This document shows positions 45,734 to 55,637 of a stretch of DNA of 64,000 nt, in pieces. This stretch comes from JADFJB01 sp964464595 (GTDB taxonomy: Bacteria > Zhuqueibacterota > JdFR-76 > DREG01). The notes below the pieces were generated by a model that was not told the origin of the DNA, searched no databases, and saw only the letters and a program-made list of their open reading frames with translations. Each line of letters starts with the position of its first letter. The first letter of the stretch is position 1. The DNA is taken from contig CAYXGW010000017.1 of the NCBI GenBank assembly GCA_964464595.1, positions 1-64,000 on the forward strand. The letters are read 5' to 3'. A program made the translations under genes and the position numbers.

Positions 45734-48700
45734 TTAAATCTCAAATTCGGAAACTACCTGAATGTTTCCTTGTAATGAAGGATCGTTTTTAATCAAATTA
45801 TCATACATTCCATAGGCTTCTGCTTCTGTAGAAGCGGTAAGACCCTGTTCGTGCAATTCCAGGTCACTTACGTTGACAACACTATATCCGGGATTGGCAA
45901 CCGTTACTTCTGCAGGTGCATTGTTGGCAATTTTTCTGCTAACTGAGAAGGCATTTTTACCTATGTCAGTTCCTTCCACCAGAATATTAAAAATGCCGCT
46001 AAACATTGTCATCAGACCGGCTTTTAGGGTTATTTTTTTATGAACATAACTCATCTCATAGTTAACCTCTTTCTGAATGACATTGCCACTATGAGTTGCA
46101 TCACCGGTAGCAAACTTTAGCCCGCTCTTCATTTTCTCAAATGACTTACGGGAGAGTTTTTTACTGTCGTCAAGTTGCTGGAAATTCGCTATTGCAAATT
46201 CTTCTTTTACATCTTCTCTTGGCCCCGGGTATTCAATAGAGAAGCGTGTATCATCCAGCGGTTTTTTATTGCCAAATTTATTAATATCGAGATCCAGTGG
46301 AACTACTTTTTGACTTGCAGATAGTATTCCAAATGGATGAACGATAATCTTGTTTTCAGCAAGTTTGATTTGTTTTAACGTAACCGTGAGATTTGTATTA
46401 TTAGGAAAATCAGCCTGCCAGTTGCGATCGTCCTTAAGAGCATCAAGCACCAATTGAAGCACATCTGCGGTCTCCAGAGGTTGTGCCGGAGCATCTTCTC
46501 CCCACGTTACGTTAAATCCTACTGTAATTCTAAAGAATAGGATCTTGAGACTGGCTTTTCCGTTAGCATTCCATGGTGTTGGACCAGAAAGTGCACAGCT
46601 TACACTAACACTAGCTATTACACTCGTGCCAGCTCTTAGCGCCAGACCGGCGTAGATCTGTGCGATGAAATAAAATGGGTTGAATTGAACGAGTAGATCA
46701 TATCCGATGTAACCATAAATGTTGAACCCGGCTGCAGCTGCGTACAATTCTACCTTTGCTCCACTTTGTACCGTATTGGAGGTAATGGCAAAATAAAGTT
46801 GAGCGTTGAGTCTTGGATTATTTCCGGATAACAAGGAAAGCATAATGCGTCTCATTCCTATAAGATCCGAAGGCACTTCATTAAAAGCGGGATGGAAACC
46901 TCCTACTGAGATCACAAAAATAGGATTCTTCCACCCTATTCTGAGTGCCATATCGCCGGAAAGCGTAAATACGAGAATACTGGAATCAAAAATACTGGCA
47001 TCAAACCAGATTAGTCCTGCGTTAAAATCAATACCACCGGCAAAATTCACCTGTAGTTTTAAGATGGCCGCTTCTTTGGTTGGCAAAATGCAGCGCAATA
47101 CACCAATTATTACGAATGCAGGTTTTGGTATATCGAGAATAATTCCAATTTCAAGTGTAATAAGTGTTGGGGTTCCCCAACCTATTTTCGCCATCGGGGC
47201 GATGATGAAATGACCTTCTACAATAGGGAATATTGTTTTCAGGTCACTAATAATGCGCGTAATATTCGCTACTACATCCTGTGGGAAAAGAATACTGCTA
47301 ACCGCTCCGGTTTTCACTCCGGTTCGTAATGCTTCAAGATTTGTGCTTCGATTTAATGCTAATAACCCACCCACTCCATTTAATGTAAAACCAAAGCTTA
47401 GTTGTATGGGTGTAAACTCTGCAGTAATTAAGATTAAAAAAGCAAAGCCATCAGAACCATCCGGCATTTTGGTATTGATGATGCCGATTGCTTTAAGTGC
47501 TATTGTATTTTGGAAAGTAAGTTCAAGAGCGCCGAAGTACTCTCCTTTATCAAAATCGAGGTACAAGAATCCACCGCCTTTAACGGCTCCGGTATCCAAA
47601 GAAAGTCCAACACCGTTAGGTGGTTTGAAACCGATATCCATCTGTAAGGGTCCTAGGTTTCCTGTGTTATCATCCGGAAAGGAAAATGTTGCTTTGATAC
47701 CCATGTTCTGAACAACGGCAACGATAGCTCCCAATTCTGCTTTGATATCGGCTCCAATAGTAACCGGGATCTTTCCGTCCTGCAATTTCAATGCGATGGT
47801 TAACCCTTCCAATGTGACCGGTCCAAGCTCAATATGTGTGGGCAACCTTACTTCCAGGGCGCTGCTCCCACCGAAGTAAAAACCTCTTTCAGTAGAGACT
47901 CCCATAACCAGGTCAAAATCAGCCTCAATTTTGGTGTCGCCTAATATTTTTGAAAGAAACCCATCACCTTTGGAGCCATCAACCAGAACTTTGAGTCCGT
48001 TTATAGCTGTCTGAAACTCAAAATCACCGGTAGCTTCCGTACCACTCCAATTTACCTTCGTTCCCATGGAAATAATGAGTTCCTGCATTTCAAATCGATT
48101 GCCTCCAGCCTCTCCAAACAGGATAATAGGTTCAGGAGGTTCCTGTTTTTGCACAATGAATTTCACCTCTAATTCCCCACTAATGGAAGTATTGTCTGAG
48201 GGATTAAAACCGACATCGCCACTGGGTAAAATGTAGACTCCAGTATTTTTTGGAGTATCGATGGCTGCTTTTACTTCCATTCGCAAATCCTGTCCCATCG
48301 GTATCTCTAAAACGTCCGGGGCAATTTTGTTCTTTAGCCGAATAAGCAGGCCAGGTGGGGTAACATCAGTTTTTGGTACTGCTTCAATAACGACTAGATC
48401 GAGTCGCTTAAGAGAAGTTGAATCATCGTACCATACAGGCATCCCCAATCTAGAAAGCACTTTTTCGGAGAGCTCGAATAATTTTTCTCCATTGAAATCA
48501 GTGTTGCCCCAATGATAAAGTTCTTTGGCTGTAGCAGCAGGATCGCTAAACCAACCACCGATACGGTCAAAGCGGTAAGTGTGTATTTCATATTCCGGGT
48601 TGGCAGGGTCAGAAGAATCTACATTAAATTCTTCTCTGTTTAGTAATCCGAAAAATTCCAAACCATCATTTACACCTCCAATACCGTTTTCTATATAGTG

Positions 48701-49093
48701 GAATATCAAGTAGTTAACGATGCGTTTGGCAATTTGCTCACCGCTTAAGCTAGAATGAAAACTATTTGCTTGATTCCCAATTGCTACTGTGCCATTCATA
48801 ATAGTGACAATATCTTCGATGGCTTTAATTGTGTCTTTCGCAAGTTCAACATAGGATTCAGACTCTATATGGGCAATAATTTCGGCAACTTGAACAGTCA
48901 GATCTTGAATGGCGTCAATGGAAGCCGTTGCTGCGCTAGAAACGGATCCTGCTTGCGCATCGGTAAGTACAATACCGATACGTCCGAAAAAGGCCTTTGT
49001 CCCTCCTTGTGTGGAGAGTTCTGTTTCAATGGGTTTGAGCAATTGCTCAATTTGAATTACAAACGCCTGTATGGTTCCTGGAGCGTCATTCAT
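45734..49093 (-). CDS. DUF6603-type giant protein (1119 aa)
   Basis: A 1119-aa protein. A helical N-terminal region (about 1-130) is followed by a strand-rich body whose central and C-terminal part (about 420-880) matches, by memory, the DUF6603 pattern: FGFTLNGVGGLLALNRSTNL, FPIVEGHFIIAPMAKIGWGT, LSGDMALRIGWKNPIFVISVGGFHPAF and NTVQSGAKVELYAAAAGFN. Repeated glycine-rich beta-strands of about 8-10 residues alternate, resembling a long beta-solenoid or barrel. No signal peptide. Its start codon overlaps the stop of the upstream protease gene by four bases (ATGA). Best recognised member of the operon; the molecular role of DUF6603 is unknown. Confidence 0.8.
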   Translation of the reverse strand: MNDAPGTIQAFVIQIEQLLKPIETELSTQGGTKAFFGRIGIVLTDAQAGSVSSAATASIDAIQDLTVQVAEIIAHIESESYVELAKDTIKAIEDIVTIMNGTVAIGNQANSFHSSLSGEQIAKRIVNYLIFHYIENGIGGVNDGLEFFGLLNREEFNVDSSDPANPEYEIHTYRFDRIGGWFSDPAATAKELYHWGNTDFNGEKLFELSEKVLSRLGMPVWYDDSTSLKRLDLVVIEAVPKTDVTPPGLLIRLKNKIAPDVLEIPMGQDLRMEVKAAIDTPKNTGVYILPSGDVGFNPSDNTSISGELEVKFIVQKQEPPEPIILFGEAGGNRFEMQELIISMGTKVNWSGTEATGDFEFQTAINGLKVLVDGSKGDGFLSKILGDTKIEADFDLVMGVSTERGFYFGGSSALEVRLPTHIELGPVTLEGLTIALKLQDGKIPVTIGADIKAELGAIVAVVQNMGIKATFSFPDDNTGNLGPLQMDIGFKPPNGVGLSLDTGAVKGGGFLYLDFDKGEYFGALELTFQNTIALKAIGIINTKMPDGSDGFAFLILITAEFTPIQLSFGFTLNGVGGLLALNRSTNLEALRTGVKTGAVSSILFPQDVVANITRIISDLKTIFPIVEGHFIIAPMAKIGWGTPTLITLEIGIILDIPKPAFVIIGVLRCILPTKEAAILKLQVNFAGGIDFNAGLIWFDASIFDSSILVFTLSGDMALRIGWKNPIFVISVGGFHPAFNEVPSDLIGMRRIMLSLLSGNNPRLNAQLYFAITSNTVQSGAKVELYAAAAGFNIYGYIGYDLLVQFNPFYFIAQIYAGLALRAGTSVIASVSVSCALSGPTPWNANGKASLKILFFRITVGFNVTWGEDAPAQPLETADVLQLVLDALKDDRNWQADFPNNTNLTVTLKQIKLAENKIIVHPFGILSASQKVVPLDLDINKFGNKKPLDDTRFSIEYPGPREDVKEEFAIANFQQLDDSKKLSRKSFEKMKSGLKFATGDATHSGNVIQKEVNYEMSYVHKKITLKAGLMTMFSGIFNILVEGTDIGKNAFSVSRKIANNAPAEVTVANPGYSVVNVSDLELHEQGLTASTEAEAYGMYDNLIKNDPSLQGNIQVVSEFEI

Positions 49094-50754
49094 GTCATTT
49101 CGGTGGTTTTAAGGTGTTCTATAAAATCGTCTACGCTGTTTCCTTCAAGCAACATTGCTTTAATCAAGCCGCCATGTGTTTCTATTGTTTCTTTTAATGG
49201 AATACTTCCATGTTTAGGCAGTATTGACTCCATTTTGTCCAGTAGCACAGCTAAATCCACCCCATTGATTTGAGTTGGAAGCTCGTCAAGGTCACCCTTG
49301 AGATGGTTTAAAAAGGCCGCAAAGAATGCGGGTCCTTTATTACTATGCCAAGCCACAGTAACAGGGCGGCATTTCCGTACGAGGTACCCTATTTCTCTTC
49401 GTACGTGTCGAAATGCTTCATGCAGTTCTCTTCCTTTAGCAGTTGATCGCAAAACTTCAAATAATTCACTTAAATGTTCTTGCTGACCATCAGTTAGCGG
49501 TTCGGGTTGAAAGAGGCCGGAATCCTTTTCAGGTGTTTCGATCTGATGTCTGGCAAAAAATATCCCATCTGTATTCAATTCATTAGAGGCTATAAGTCCG
49601 GTACCATCCGTAGCCCCGCAGCTACAACGGCTGGTTCCTCCGTCGGTGGGTATGCAGTATCCCATTTTTTCCAGCACAGGGAGTATATGGCAGGCGAAAC
49701 TGGGATGAGCGGCCGTTGTACCATCGGGTGGAACACCGAAAAGTAATCCCACAGCCCTGCGCTGCTCATCCACTACCAAGGCTCCTGAGTCTCCTTTTTC
49801 ACCGAAGTGGGCATGTCCGTTACAGTTCACACTTGATGACGATGTATCAAAATCAATTTTAATGACTTCTTTTATTTCGGTGCCACCTATCCAGGGCTCA
49901 ACCCATGTAACTGATCTGACAATTCCTTTCGTTTTACCGGTAGTGCGGCCTACTTTAAAAACTGCCTTGCCTATTATGCTTGTACTTCCAATGATACTTC
50001 GGACATCAATGATAGTACTGGAACCGCCTACATTCAAACCAAGTATGGATGTATCATATTCGATCACATCTTTTGTACATGTGGTTCCCCAACATTTGCA
50101 ATCAATATTGATCCGTGAAGTTGCGCAATCAATAAAAAAATCCCTTGAAGTAGAACCCCGGGGCGTAAAAGGGTAATTCCCGAAAAACGCACCTGCATTT
50201 ACCTTGCCTAATGCATTAGATGGCCCAATATTGGGAAATCCTGACGGCGTAGGCAACCATGGCTGGTAAATATAATGCCCCCCCAGAAGCCGCCCATGAG
50301 AATAAAGCACATGCCAGTTGGATAACAAATGCACATTCTCCCGGTCATTGTCATGCTTCTTTCTGACAATGCAACCCAGGGTTGCTGCCTCATATCTTCT
50401 AGCGGAATCTAGAGCAGAGCATATTTGTATTCCGCCTTTTATCTTTTCGTGTTCGCTTGAATCATTACAAACGCCTAATTGCAATGTGTCAGGAATGGTA
50501 ACATCAACCAAATACCCTTCAAAAGAAACTGGAATCCTTTCATCGGGGCTTATATCTTCCAATCGTTTTTTTTCAGCTACAATCACGATAATCGAAATAT
50601 CTTCCCGGTACTTATTGTTTGTCTTCTTTTGACCAAAAGCTACGCCAATGACGTCTTTAAACTTACTGAATTTCTCCTTCGCCCTACTATATACTGTTTG
50701 AAACTCTTCTTCGTGTGAAAGGATATACTCGTTATTTTTTAGTGTTTCGTCCAT
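49090..50754 (-). CDS. Trypsin-like serine protease with N- and C-terminal accessory domains
   Basis: A 554-aa S1-like protease in three parts. An N-terminal domain (about 1-80) with VIGVAFGQKKTNN is also found in the next-encoded protease. The protease core has His in LLSNWHVL (about H148), an Asp in DFFIDCATS and Ser in EKGDSGALV (about S323), so the triad looks intact. The C-terminal domain of about 125 residues carries EIGYLVRKCRPVTVAWHSNK and GPAF, shared with the neighbouring protease. Cysteine-rich stretches (DCKCWGTTC, SRCSCG) flank the catalytic domain. No signal peptide. Immediately precedes the DUF6603 gene by ATGA overlap. Confidence 0.85.
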   Translation of the reverse strand: MDETLKNNEYILSHEEEFQTVYSRAKEKFSKFKDVIGVAFGQKKTNNKYREDISIIVIVAEKKRLEDISPDERIPVSFEGYLVDVTIPDTLQLGVCNDSSEHEKIKGGIQICSALDSARRYEAATLGCIVRKKHDNDRENVHLLSNWHVLYSHGRLLGGHYIYQPWLPTPSGFPNIGPSNALGKVNAGAFFGNYPFTPRGSTSRDFFIDCATSRINIDCKCWGTTCTKDVIEYDTSILGLNVGGSSTIIDVRSIIGSTSIIGKAVFKVGRTTGKTKGIVRSVTWVEPWIGGTEIKEVIKIDFDTSSSSVNCNGHAHFGEKGDSGALVVDEQRRAVGLLFGVPPDGTTAAHPSFACHILPVLEKMGYCIPTDGGTSRCSCGATDGTGLIASNELNTDGIFFARHQIETPEKDSGLFQPEPLTDGQQEHLSELFEVLRSTAKGRELHEAFRHVRREIGYLVRKCRPVTVAWHSNKGPAFFAAFLNHLKGDLDELPTQINGVDLAVLLDKMESILPKHGSIPLKETIETHGGLIKAMLLEGNSVDDFIEHLKTTEMT

Positions 50755-50772
50755 AATAGAAAGTAGATTACA

Positions 50773-52332
50773 TTAAGGGTTAGCGATTTTTTCGAGTTCG
50801 TGGTGTTCGAATTTCTCTTGCAATGTACTATTCATCATTTGATCTATAGTATTGCTTTGTTCAATTTGTGATAAGAGTATCTTGGCATATTTTGTTAAAT
50901 CCAATTGCAACGCTTCACTGCCATATATTTGTAAAACGGTTGCCATATTAGTGAGCAATTCAAGAAGTTTTATCCCATTGATTGTCTTGGGTATTTCCCC
51001 TTTTTCTTCATTAACAACACTTAAAACAGCTGCTAAAAATGCAGGGCCCTTGTTGCTACGCCAACGTACAGTTACTTCTCTTCTGTGGTTCACCAAATAA
51101 ATAATTTCGTTCTGGTGCTTTTCAAACAGCTTATATAAATGCGCCCCACCGGAATGCGCTAATAGCTTCGTTTTCAAACTAAGCCATTGCTGTTCTTCTT
51201 CCGTCCCTACGGTTGAATTGACTGCTACAGCTTGCATTGTACCACTAGTCGAAGTAGTTGCAGGACTTAAGTTAATGGTAATTCCTAACGCCGATTTAAC
51301 ATCCGCAATATGATTAGCAATCGAGGAGTAGGTACTTGGGCTGGTTCCAACGGTACTTCTTCCCGATGCAAACAGTAGCCCAATAATTTTGTTTTGATGA
51401 TTGATGATCACCGACCCAGAATCGCCATGCTGAGAAAAGGGAATAGTGGTGGTGGTTTGCTGGATCTTTATTTGTCCTGAAAATGTATAAGTAGTACCCC
51501 CTCTAGTAATACTAAAAGTCGGAAAGTTGTCATCCACAACACGTCCAACTGTCCGGCCAGTGGATCGTCCCACTTTATAAACGGTTTCACCAATAGTCGC
51601 ACTAGCCTCGCCAATGATGGTGTTTTTGGGAGGATTTCCTCCGACACTGAGACCATTAATTTCATTCTTATAATTTCGCCCACAGCATCTACTACATATT
51701 GAATTACAACCATCCAAGCTGGCAATGGCGCCATCTACTTTGGTGGTAATGGCGTGTTTGAGCAGTTTCCCAATGGCATCGGTATCATCTTTGGGCTTGA
51801 AAGGAATTTGAGCAGGAGTAAGTACTGGTAACGTGGTTGGACTTGGTTGATAAATTCGATCACCTATTACCGCTCCATTGGCTGCCAAAACATGCCAATT
51901 GCTTAGAATAACAATCGAATTCGTTTGTGTGTAGGTTGCCATACAGCCTAATGAACCTCTCGACATTAGCGTACCAGTGCCGGTACTATTAAAACCAATA
52001 ATTCGATTAGTTACTGTAATCCCTCCTATTAGTTCCTGATACCTCGCGTTATCCTGCTCAAAATTTATCGTTTCAACAACGTTAACATCAGTGGGAATAC
52101 CGTTGATTTTTTCAGGAATGATATCAGCCTTGTCCAACACTTTCGCGGCTATTTTTTCCTTTACATACACTCGAATGCATAGATCATCGGTTAAGCGCGT
52201 ACCTTTCTCTTTAAGCCCAATGCTAACATGCACCACACCTGCCATACTCATAAGTTGTTCTCGAACAGCATCATTCAAGGCTTCTTCGATGAAAGCGTTT
52301 TTATCTTTTAGTTTTTGTATATCTTGTGGCAT
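50773..52332 (-). CDS. Trypsin-like serine protease, paralogue with same domain plan
   Basis: A 519-aa protease. An N-terminal domain (about 1-90) has VVHVSIGLKEKGTRLTDDLC and a PTDVNVVE close. The core has His147 in LSNWHVL, Asp in KVDGAIAS and Ser305 in QHGDSGSV. The C-terminal domain of about 120 residues (EIIYLVNHRREVTVRWRSNK, then GPAFLAAVL) matches its neighbour's. CNSICSRCCGRN near the middle is cysteine-rich, possibly metal- or disulfide-stabilised. No signal peptide. Tandem duplication with later divergence is the simplest origin of the pair. Confidence 0.85.
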   Translation of the reverse strand: MPQDIQKLKDKNAFIEEALNDAVREQLMSMAGVVHVSIGLKEKGTRLTDDLCIRVYVKEKIAAKVLDKADIIPEKINGIPTDVNVVETINFEQDNARYQELIGGITVTNRIIGFNSTGTGTLMSRGSLGCMATYTQTNSIVILSNWHVLAANGAVIGDRIYQPSPTTLPVLTPAQIPFKPKDDTDAIGKLLKHAITTKVDGAIASLDGCNSICSRCCGRNYKNEINGLSVGGNPPKNTIIGEASATIGETVYKVGRSTGRTVGRVVDDNFPTFSITRGGTTYTFSGQIKIQQTTTTIPFSQHGDSGSVIINHQNKIIGLLFASGRSTVGTSPSTYSSIANHIADVKSALGITINLSPATTSTSGTMQAVAVNSTVGTEEEQQWLSLKTKLLAHSGGAHLYKLFEKHQNEIIYLVNHRREVTVRWRSNKGPAFLAAVLSVVNEEKGEIPKTINGIKLLELLTNMATVLQIYGSEALQLDLTKYAKILLSQIEQSNTIDQMMNSTLQEKFEHHELEKIANP

Positions 52333-52355
52333 ACTATATATTCAAATTGTCTCAT

Positions 52356-53057
52356 TCATAATCGTAACTTCAATGTTTCGAATACAATATCTAGCTGATG
52401 CATTATCGGGAGAATAGGAGAAGCAATCCCATCACCATTCGGACTTACCCCCCACAAGAGCCCCACTGCCTCATGATTTTCATTTAGCACGGCAGCACCA
52501 GAATCTCCGTTTATAGAAAAAGGAGTTCTATTATCAGAATGGATCAACAGTTGATTTTTCGCAGTAATGATATGGCCGTCGACTATTGCCTGGTTGGCAT
52601 ATTGAACGTCCATTATAGTACCTTTGGTAAGCCCTGTAGCAGCCCCTGCTTTATACACTTTCTCGCCTGCTCTTGCCTCGGCATGTCCGGTAATTTGCGG
52701 CAACGAAACTGTTATTTTCGGGCTAGAAATGGTGCTTATAGCGCAATCGATAAAGAACTCCCAATTGTGAAACCAAATATTTCCGATTTTACCGGCGATT
52801 ACCTTGCCTAACTCGGTTAAACTTTGTTCATTCTCTTCTACTTGCCAAACTTTATCGTTTACTGCTGCATTTTTTCCAAAGATGATATGCCAATTACTTA
52901 AGATTACCGGCTCGCCGCTTTCACGTAAATAAGCAATACAGCCCAGGGTGCCGGGAACACCTTTGCTGTTGACAATTCTATTAGGTTGATCGAATATTGT
53001 TCTTGAAGATTTCGTGTTGATATTGTCTGTTAAAGTTGACAAGTCATCAAACTCCAT
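52356..53057 (-). CDS. Minimal trypsin-like serine protease
   Basis: A 233-aa single-domain relative of the next two proteases, lacking both accessory domains. Catalytic His57 lies in LSNWHIIFG, Asp in FFIDCAIST and Ser186 in NGDSGAAVL; the fold ends soon after VGLLWGVSPNG. It is the first gene of the seven-gene operon, 23 nt upstream of the second protease. It has no signal peptide; a cytoplasmic processing role or non-classical export are both possible. The start codon has only a weak ribosome binding site. Confidence 0.85.
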   Translation of the reverse strand: MEFDDLSTLTDNINTKSSRTIFDQPNRIVNSKGVPGTLGCIAYLRESGEPVILSNWHIIFGKNAAVNDKVWQVEENEQSLTELGKVIAGKIGNIWFHNWEFFIDCAISTISSPKITVSLPQITGHAEARAGEKVYKAGAATGLTKGTIMDVQYANQAIVDGHIITAKNQLLIHSDNRTPFSINGDSGAAVLNENHEAVGLLWGVSPNGDGIASPILPIMHQLDIVFETLKLRL

Positions 53058-53656
53058 CTAATTTTGATCCAATAAAATACTTTCCGCCATAACACCTTAT
53101 AAATAGAATATTATCCATGTGTCAGTTCATTAAAATGCTTTACGTGGAAATATTTATTTGAATATTACATTTAAGTAACTTGATATAATGTAAAATGCAA
53201 CTTTTTTTGATACAATTAGGAAAAAATTTTCTCCTGATCACAACAAGAAATTAAAATCAAAAAATCTTATCTGCATTTCGAAAGTGAAGTATTATCCTTG
53301 CATGGCGAAATCACGCAACCAACCGGTTTCAAATGAAAAGGCTAAAGTTAACTACAAAAATGTAATTTTTTTTCTTGACTATAATATGATTTATTATTAG
53401 CTTTTTTTCGATTTAGTATAAAATCGATCTCCCTAATGCAAAACCGAGCCATATTTCAGGAGGAAGATATAGGGAGGATGCCAGTTCTTTTCTATCGGTT
53501 TTGCGCTAACTATACAATAATAGTCCGTATTTAGGCATGTTCGAATAGTGGTTTACTTACCCAATAACACAAGCAGTTGTTGCTTCCTTTTCCCCGGCTG
53601 TCAATTCTGCTTTATGTGGAATCTCTTAAGGGAAAAATTAGAATTAGTGGGGCTTA
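53058..53656. other. 599-nt regulatory gap between divergent operons
   Basis: AT-rich and without a credible gene. A plus-strand extended -10-like TGATATAAT lies at 53181-53189 and a second TATAAT at 53380-53385. GCAAAACCGA (53438-53447) and its exact complement TCGGTTTTGC (53495-53504) could form a 10-bp stem around 47 nt. A double Shine-Dalgarno-like AGGAGG...GGGAGG with an ATG at 53478 opens an 18-codon frame that could be a leader peptide. Whether any of these elements functions is unknown. Confidence 0.45.
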
Positions 53657-53935
53657 GTGAAAGCACTGGATGAAATGACAAATTCACAATTAAGAGAAGA
53701 GATTAGACAGGCTGTTGAAATCGTTCTACAGAAACCTCTGGATACAATTAACCCCAATCAAACATTTGTTGGCGACCTGGGTTTGGATTCGTTAGGAATC
53801 ATGAAAATGGCTTTGGAATTGGAAAACCGTCTAAAAATCGTTATTGAAGAGGGGGCCGAATTTGAAATTCAAACTGTAGCTGATTTGGTAGAATTTCTGA
53901 AAGCAAAGTTAATAGATAACGACTCAAGCATTTGA
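53657..53935 (+). CDS. Acyl carrier protein
   Basis: A 92-aa carrier protein. The phosphopantetheine attachment Ser lies in LGLDSLGIMKM (about S45). Acidic helices follow, and FEIQTVADLVEFLKAK closes the four-helix bundle. The start is a GTG with GGGG upstream; a downstream ATG six codons later is an alternative. It precedes a fatty acyl-AMP ligase by one base, so the ligase probably loads a fatty acyl group onto this carrier. No polyketide or non-ribosomal peptide synthase is in the window. Confidence 0.9.
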   Translation: MKALDEMTNSQLREEIRQAVEIVLQKPLDTINPNQTFVGDLGLDSLGIMKMALELENRLKIVIEEGAEFEIQTVADLVEFLKAKLIDNDSSI

Positions 53936-53936
53936 A

Positions 53937-55637
53937 ATGGATAACTCTGTAGAATGCCTTCCTGCCGTTTTAGTGCGGGCTTCAAATCAAACAAATGCAG
54001 TTCGATTTGTTGCGCGCAACAAAGATGTCCTGAACTTAAGTTATCGTGAGATTTTGCGCCGAGTTTGTTTGGTCGCTGACAACCTTAAAATATTGGGTAT
54101 TCAGCCGGGAAATAGGGTGGCCATCATACTCAAAACATCTCCTGAATTTTATGATGCATTTTGGGGAATATTATGGGTAGGAGCCATACCGGTTACAATC
54201 GCTCCACCCAACTTTGCTATCCAATCAGAATACGCAAAACGCACAGCCAATATGTTAAAAAAAGTGGATGTATCCTTAGTATTAACAACCAAACATCTCT
54301 TGAATCGGATTGCCTATATTGTGCAAGATGCCTTTCCTGAAACCGGTTGCAAATCAATCGAAGACATGCTTGATCATTCAGAGCCTTTGCCTGGCTACTA
54401 TCCCGTGGATGGAGATGAAATTGCTTTAATTCAATTCTCCTCAGGAACTGAAGCCGAACCTAAACCGATTGCCTTGACACATAGACAAATCTTGGCCAAT
54501 GTGCAAGCGATTATCGATCTTATTACGTCTCACAACCCGGGTAAGCCTATCGGTGCATGCTGGCTACCCCTGTATCACGATATGGGATTGATCGGTTGCT
54601 TGGTTACTGCAACTGTATTGTCCTGTGATATGATATACCTGGCACCAGAAACCTTCGTTTCCAATCCAGCTTCCTGGCTCCAGATTATATCCAAATACCG
54701 TGTTACTGTTAGCCCGGCACCAAATTTTGCCTATGGAATGTGTGCCGATAATATAGATGATACGGACATTAATGGACTGGATCTTTCTTGCTGGCGTCTT
54801 GCTTTAAATGGTGGGGAGTTTATAGCCGAAAGTACTCTTAATCGCTTCATTAGCCGCTTTCAACCAGTGGGTTTTAATCCCAACGCTATGATTCCTGTTT
54901 ATGGGTTAGCCGAAGCGGCCTTAGCAGTAACGGGTTCAAAAATTATGAATCGTTTTCATGTCGAACGTTTTAGCTCAGAATCACTTTTTAGCGGCAAAGT
55001 TAAACATTCTGACTGTGGTGTGCCTCTTATATGTTTAGGGGCTCCATTAGCGAGTTTTGAGCTTCGTATTACCAATAATAATAATGAACAATTACCGGAG
55101 GGCGTAATTGGTAAGTTATTAGTAAAAGGACCTTCAATAATGAAAGGTTATTTTCGAGATGAAGCTGCTACAAATTCTGTTATTTCAGACGGCTGGCTCG
55201 ACACAGGAGATGATGGATTTCTTTTAAATGGAAAGTTATTTTTGTATGGCCGCCGTAAAGACCACATTGTGATCAATGGACGCAACCACTCGTCTCAAAT
55301 CGTAGAAGATGCTGCGGAAGCCGTCTTAAACAGGCGAAACATATCGGCTGCAGTTGGGATTGGCCCAGAACAGGGGCAGATTGAAACCATGTCAGTTTTT
55401 ATTGAAAGAGAACGTCATATCTCGCTAAAAGACGACCAAAACGTTGCCGAACGTGTATATAAATCTATATGCGACATCACAGGATTACTTCCCGAAAAGA
55501 TAATCCTTGTCCCAGCGAAAACATTACCCCGTACAACGAGTGGAAAAATCCAACGTAAGGAAATCATAAGGCAATTTCATTCCGGCACTATTGCCTCCAC
55601 TGACAGAATTTTTGATTTTAAGCCTCAAAATGACTAG
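53937..55637 (+). CDS. Fatty acyl-AMP ligase (FAAL-like)
   Basis: A 566-aa adenylate-forming enzyme. The ATP loop SSGTEAEPKPIALTH lies near residue 168. WLPLYHDMGLIG is the signature that separates fatty acyl-AMP ligases from CoA ligases. YGLAEAALAV, GWLDTGDDG and the catalytic Lys region PRTTSGKIQRKEI (about 535-545) complete it. It activates a fatty acid as acyl-adenylate and transfers it to a carrier, here presumably the ACP encoded one base upstream. The end product is unknown. Divergent from the giant operon and convergent with the radical-SAM gene. Confidence 0.9.
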   Translation: MDNSVECLPAVLVRASNQTNAVRFVARNKDVLNLSYREILRRVCLVADNLKILGIQPGNRVAIILKTSPEFYDAFWGILWVGAIPVTIAPPNFAIQSEYAKRTANMLKKVDVSLVLTTKHLLNRIAYIVQDAFPETGCKSIEDMLDHSEPLPGYYPVDGDEIALIQFSSGTEAEPKPIALTHRQILANVQAIIDLITSHNPGKPIGACWLPLYHDMGLIGCLVTATVLSCDMIYLAPETFVSNPASWLQIISKYRVTVSPAPNFAYGMCADNIDDTDINGLDLSCWRLALNGGEFIAESTLNRFISRFQPVGFNPNAMIPVYGLAEAALAVTGSKIMNRFHVERFSSESLFSGKVKHSDCGVPLICLGAPLASFELRITNNNNEQLPEGVIGKLLVKGPSIMKGYFRDEAATNSVISDGWLDTGDDGFLLNGKLFLYGRRKDHIVINGRNHSSQIVEDAAEAVLNRRNISAAVGIGPEQGQIETMSVFIERERHISLKDDQNVAERVYKSICDITGLLPEKIILVPAKTLPRTTSGKIQRKEIIRQFHSGTIASTDRIFDFKPQND

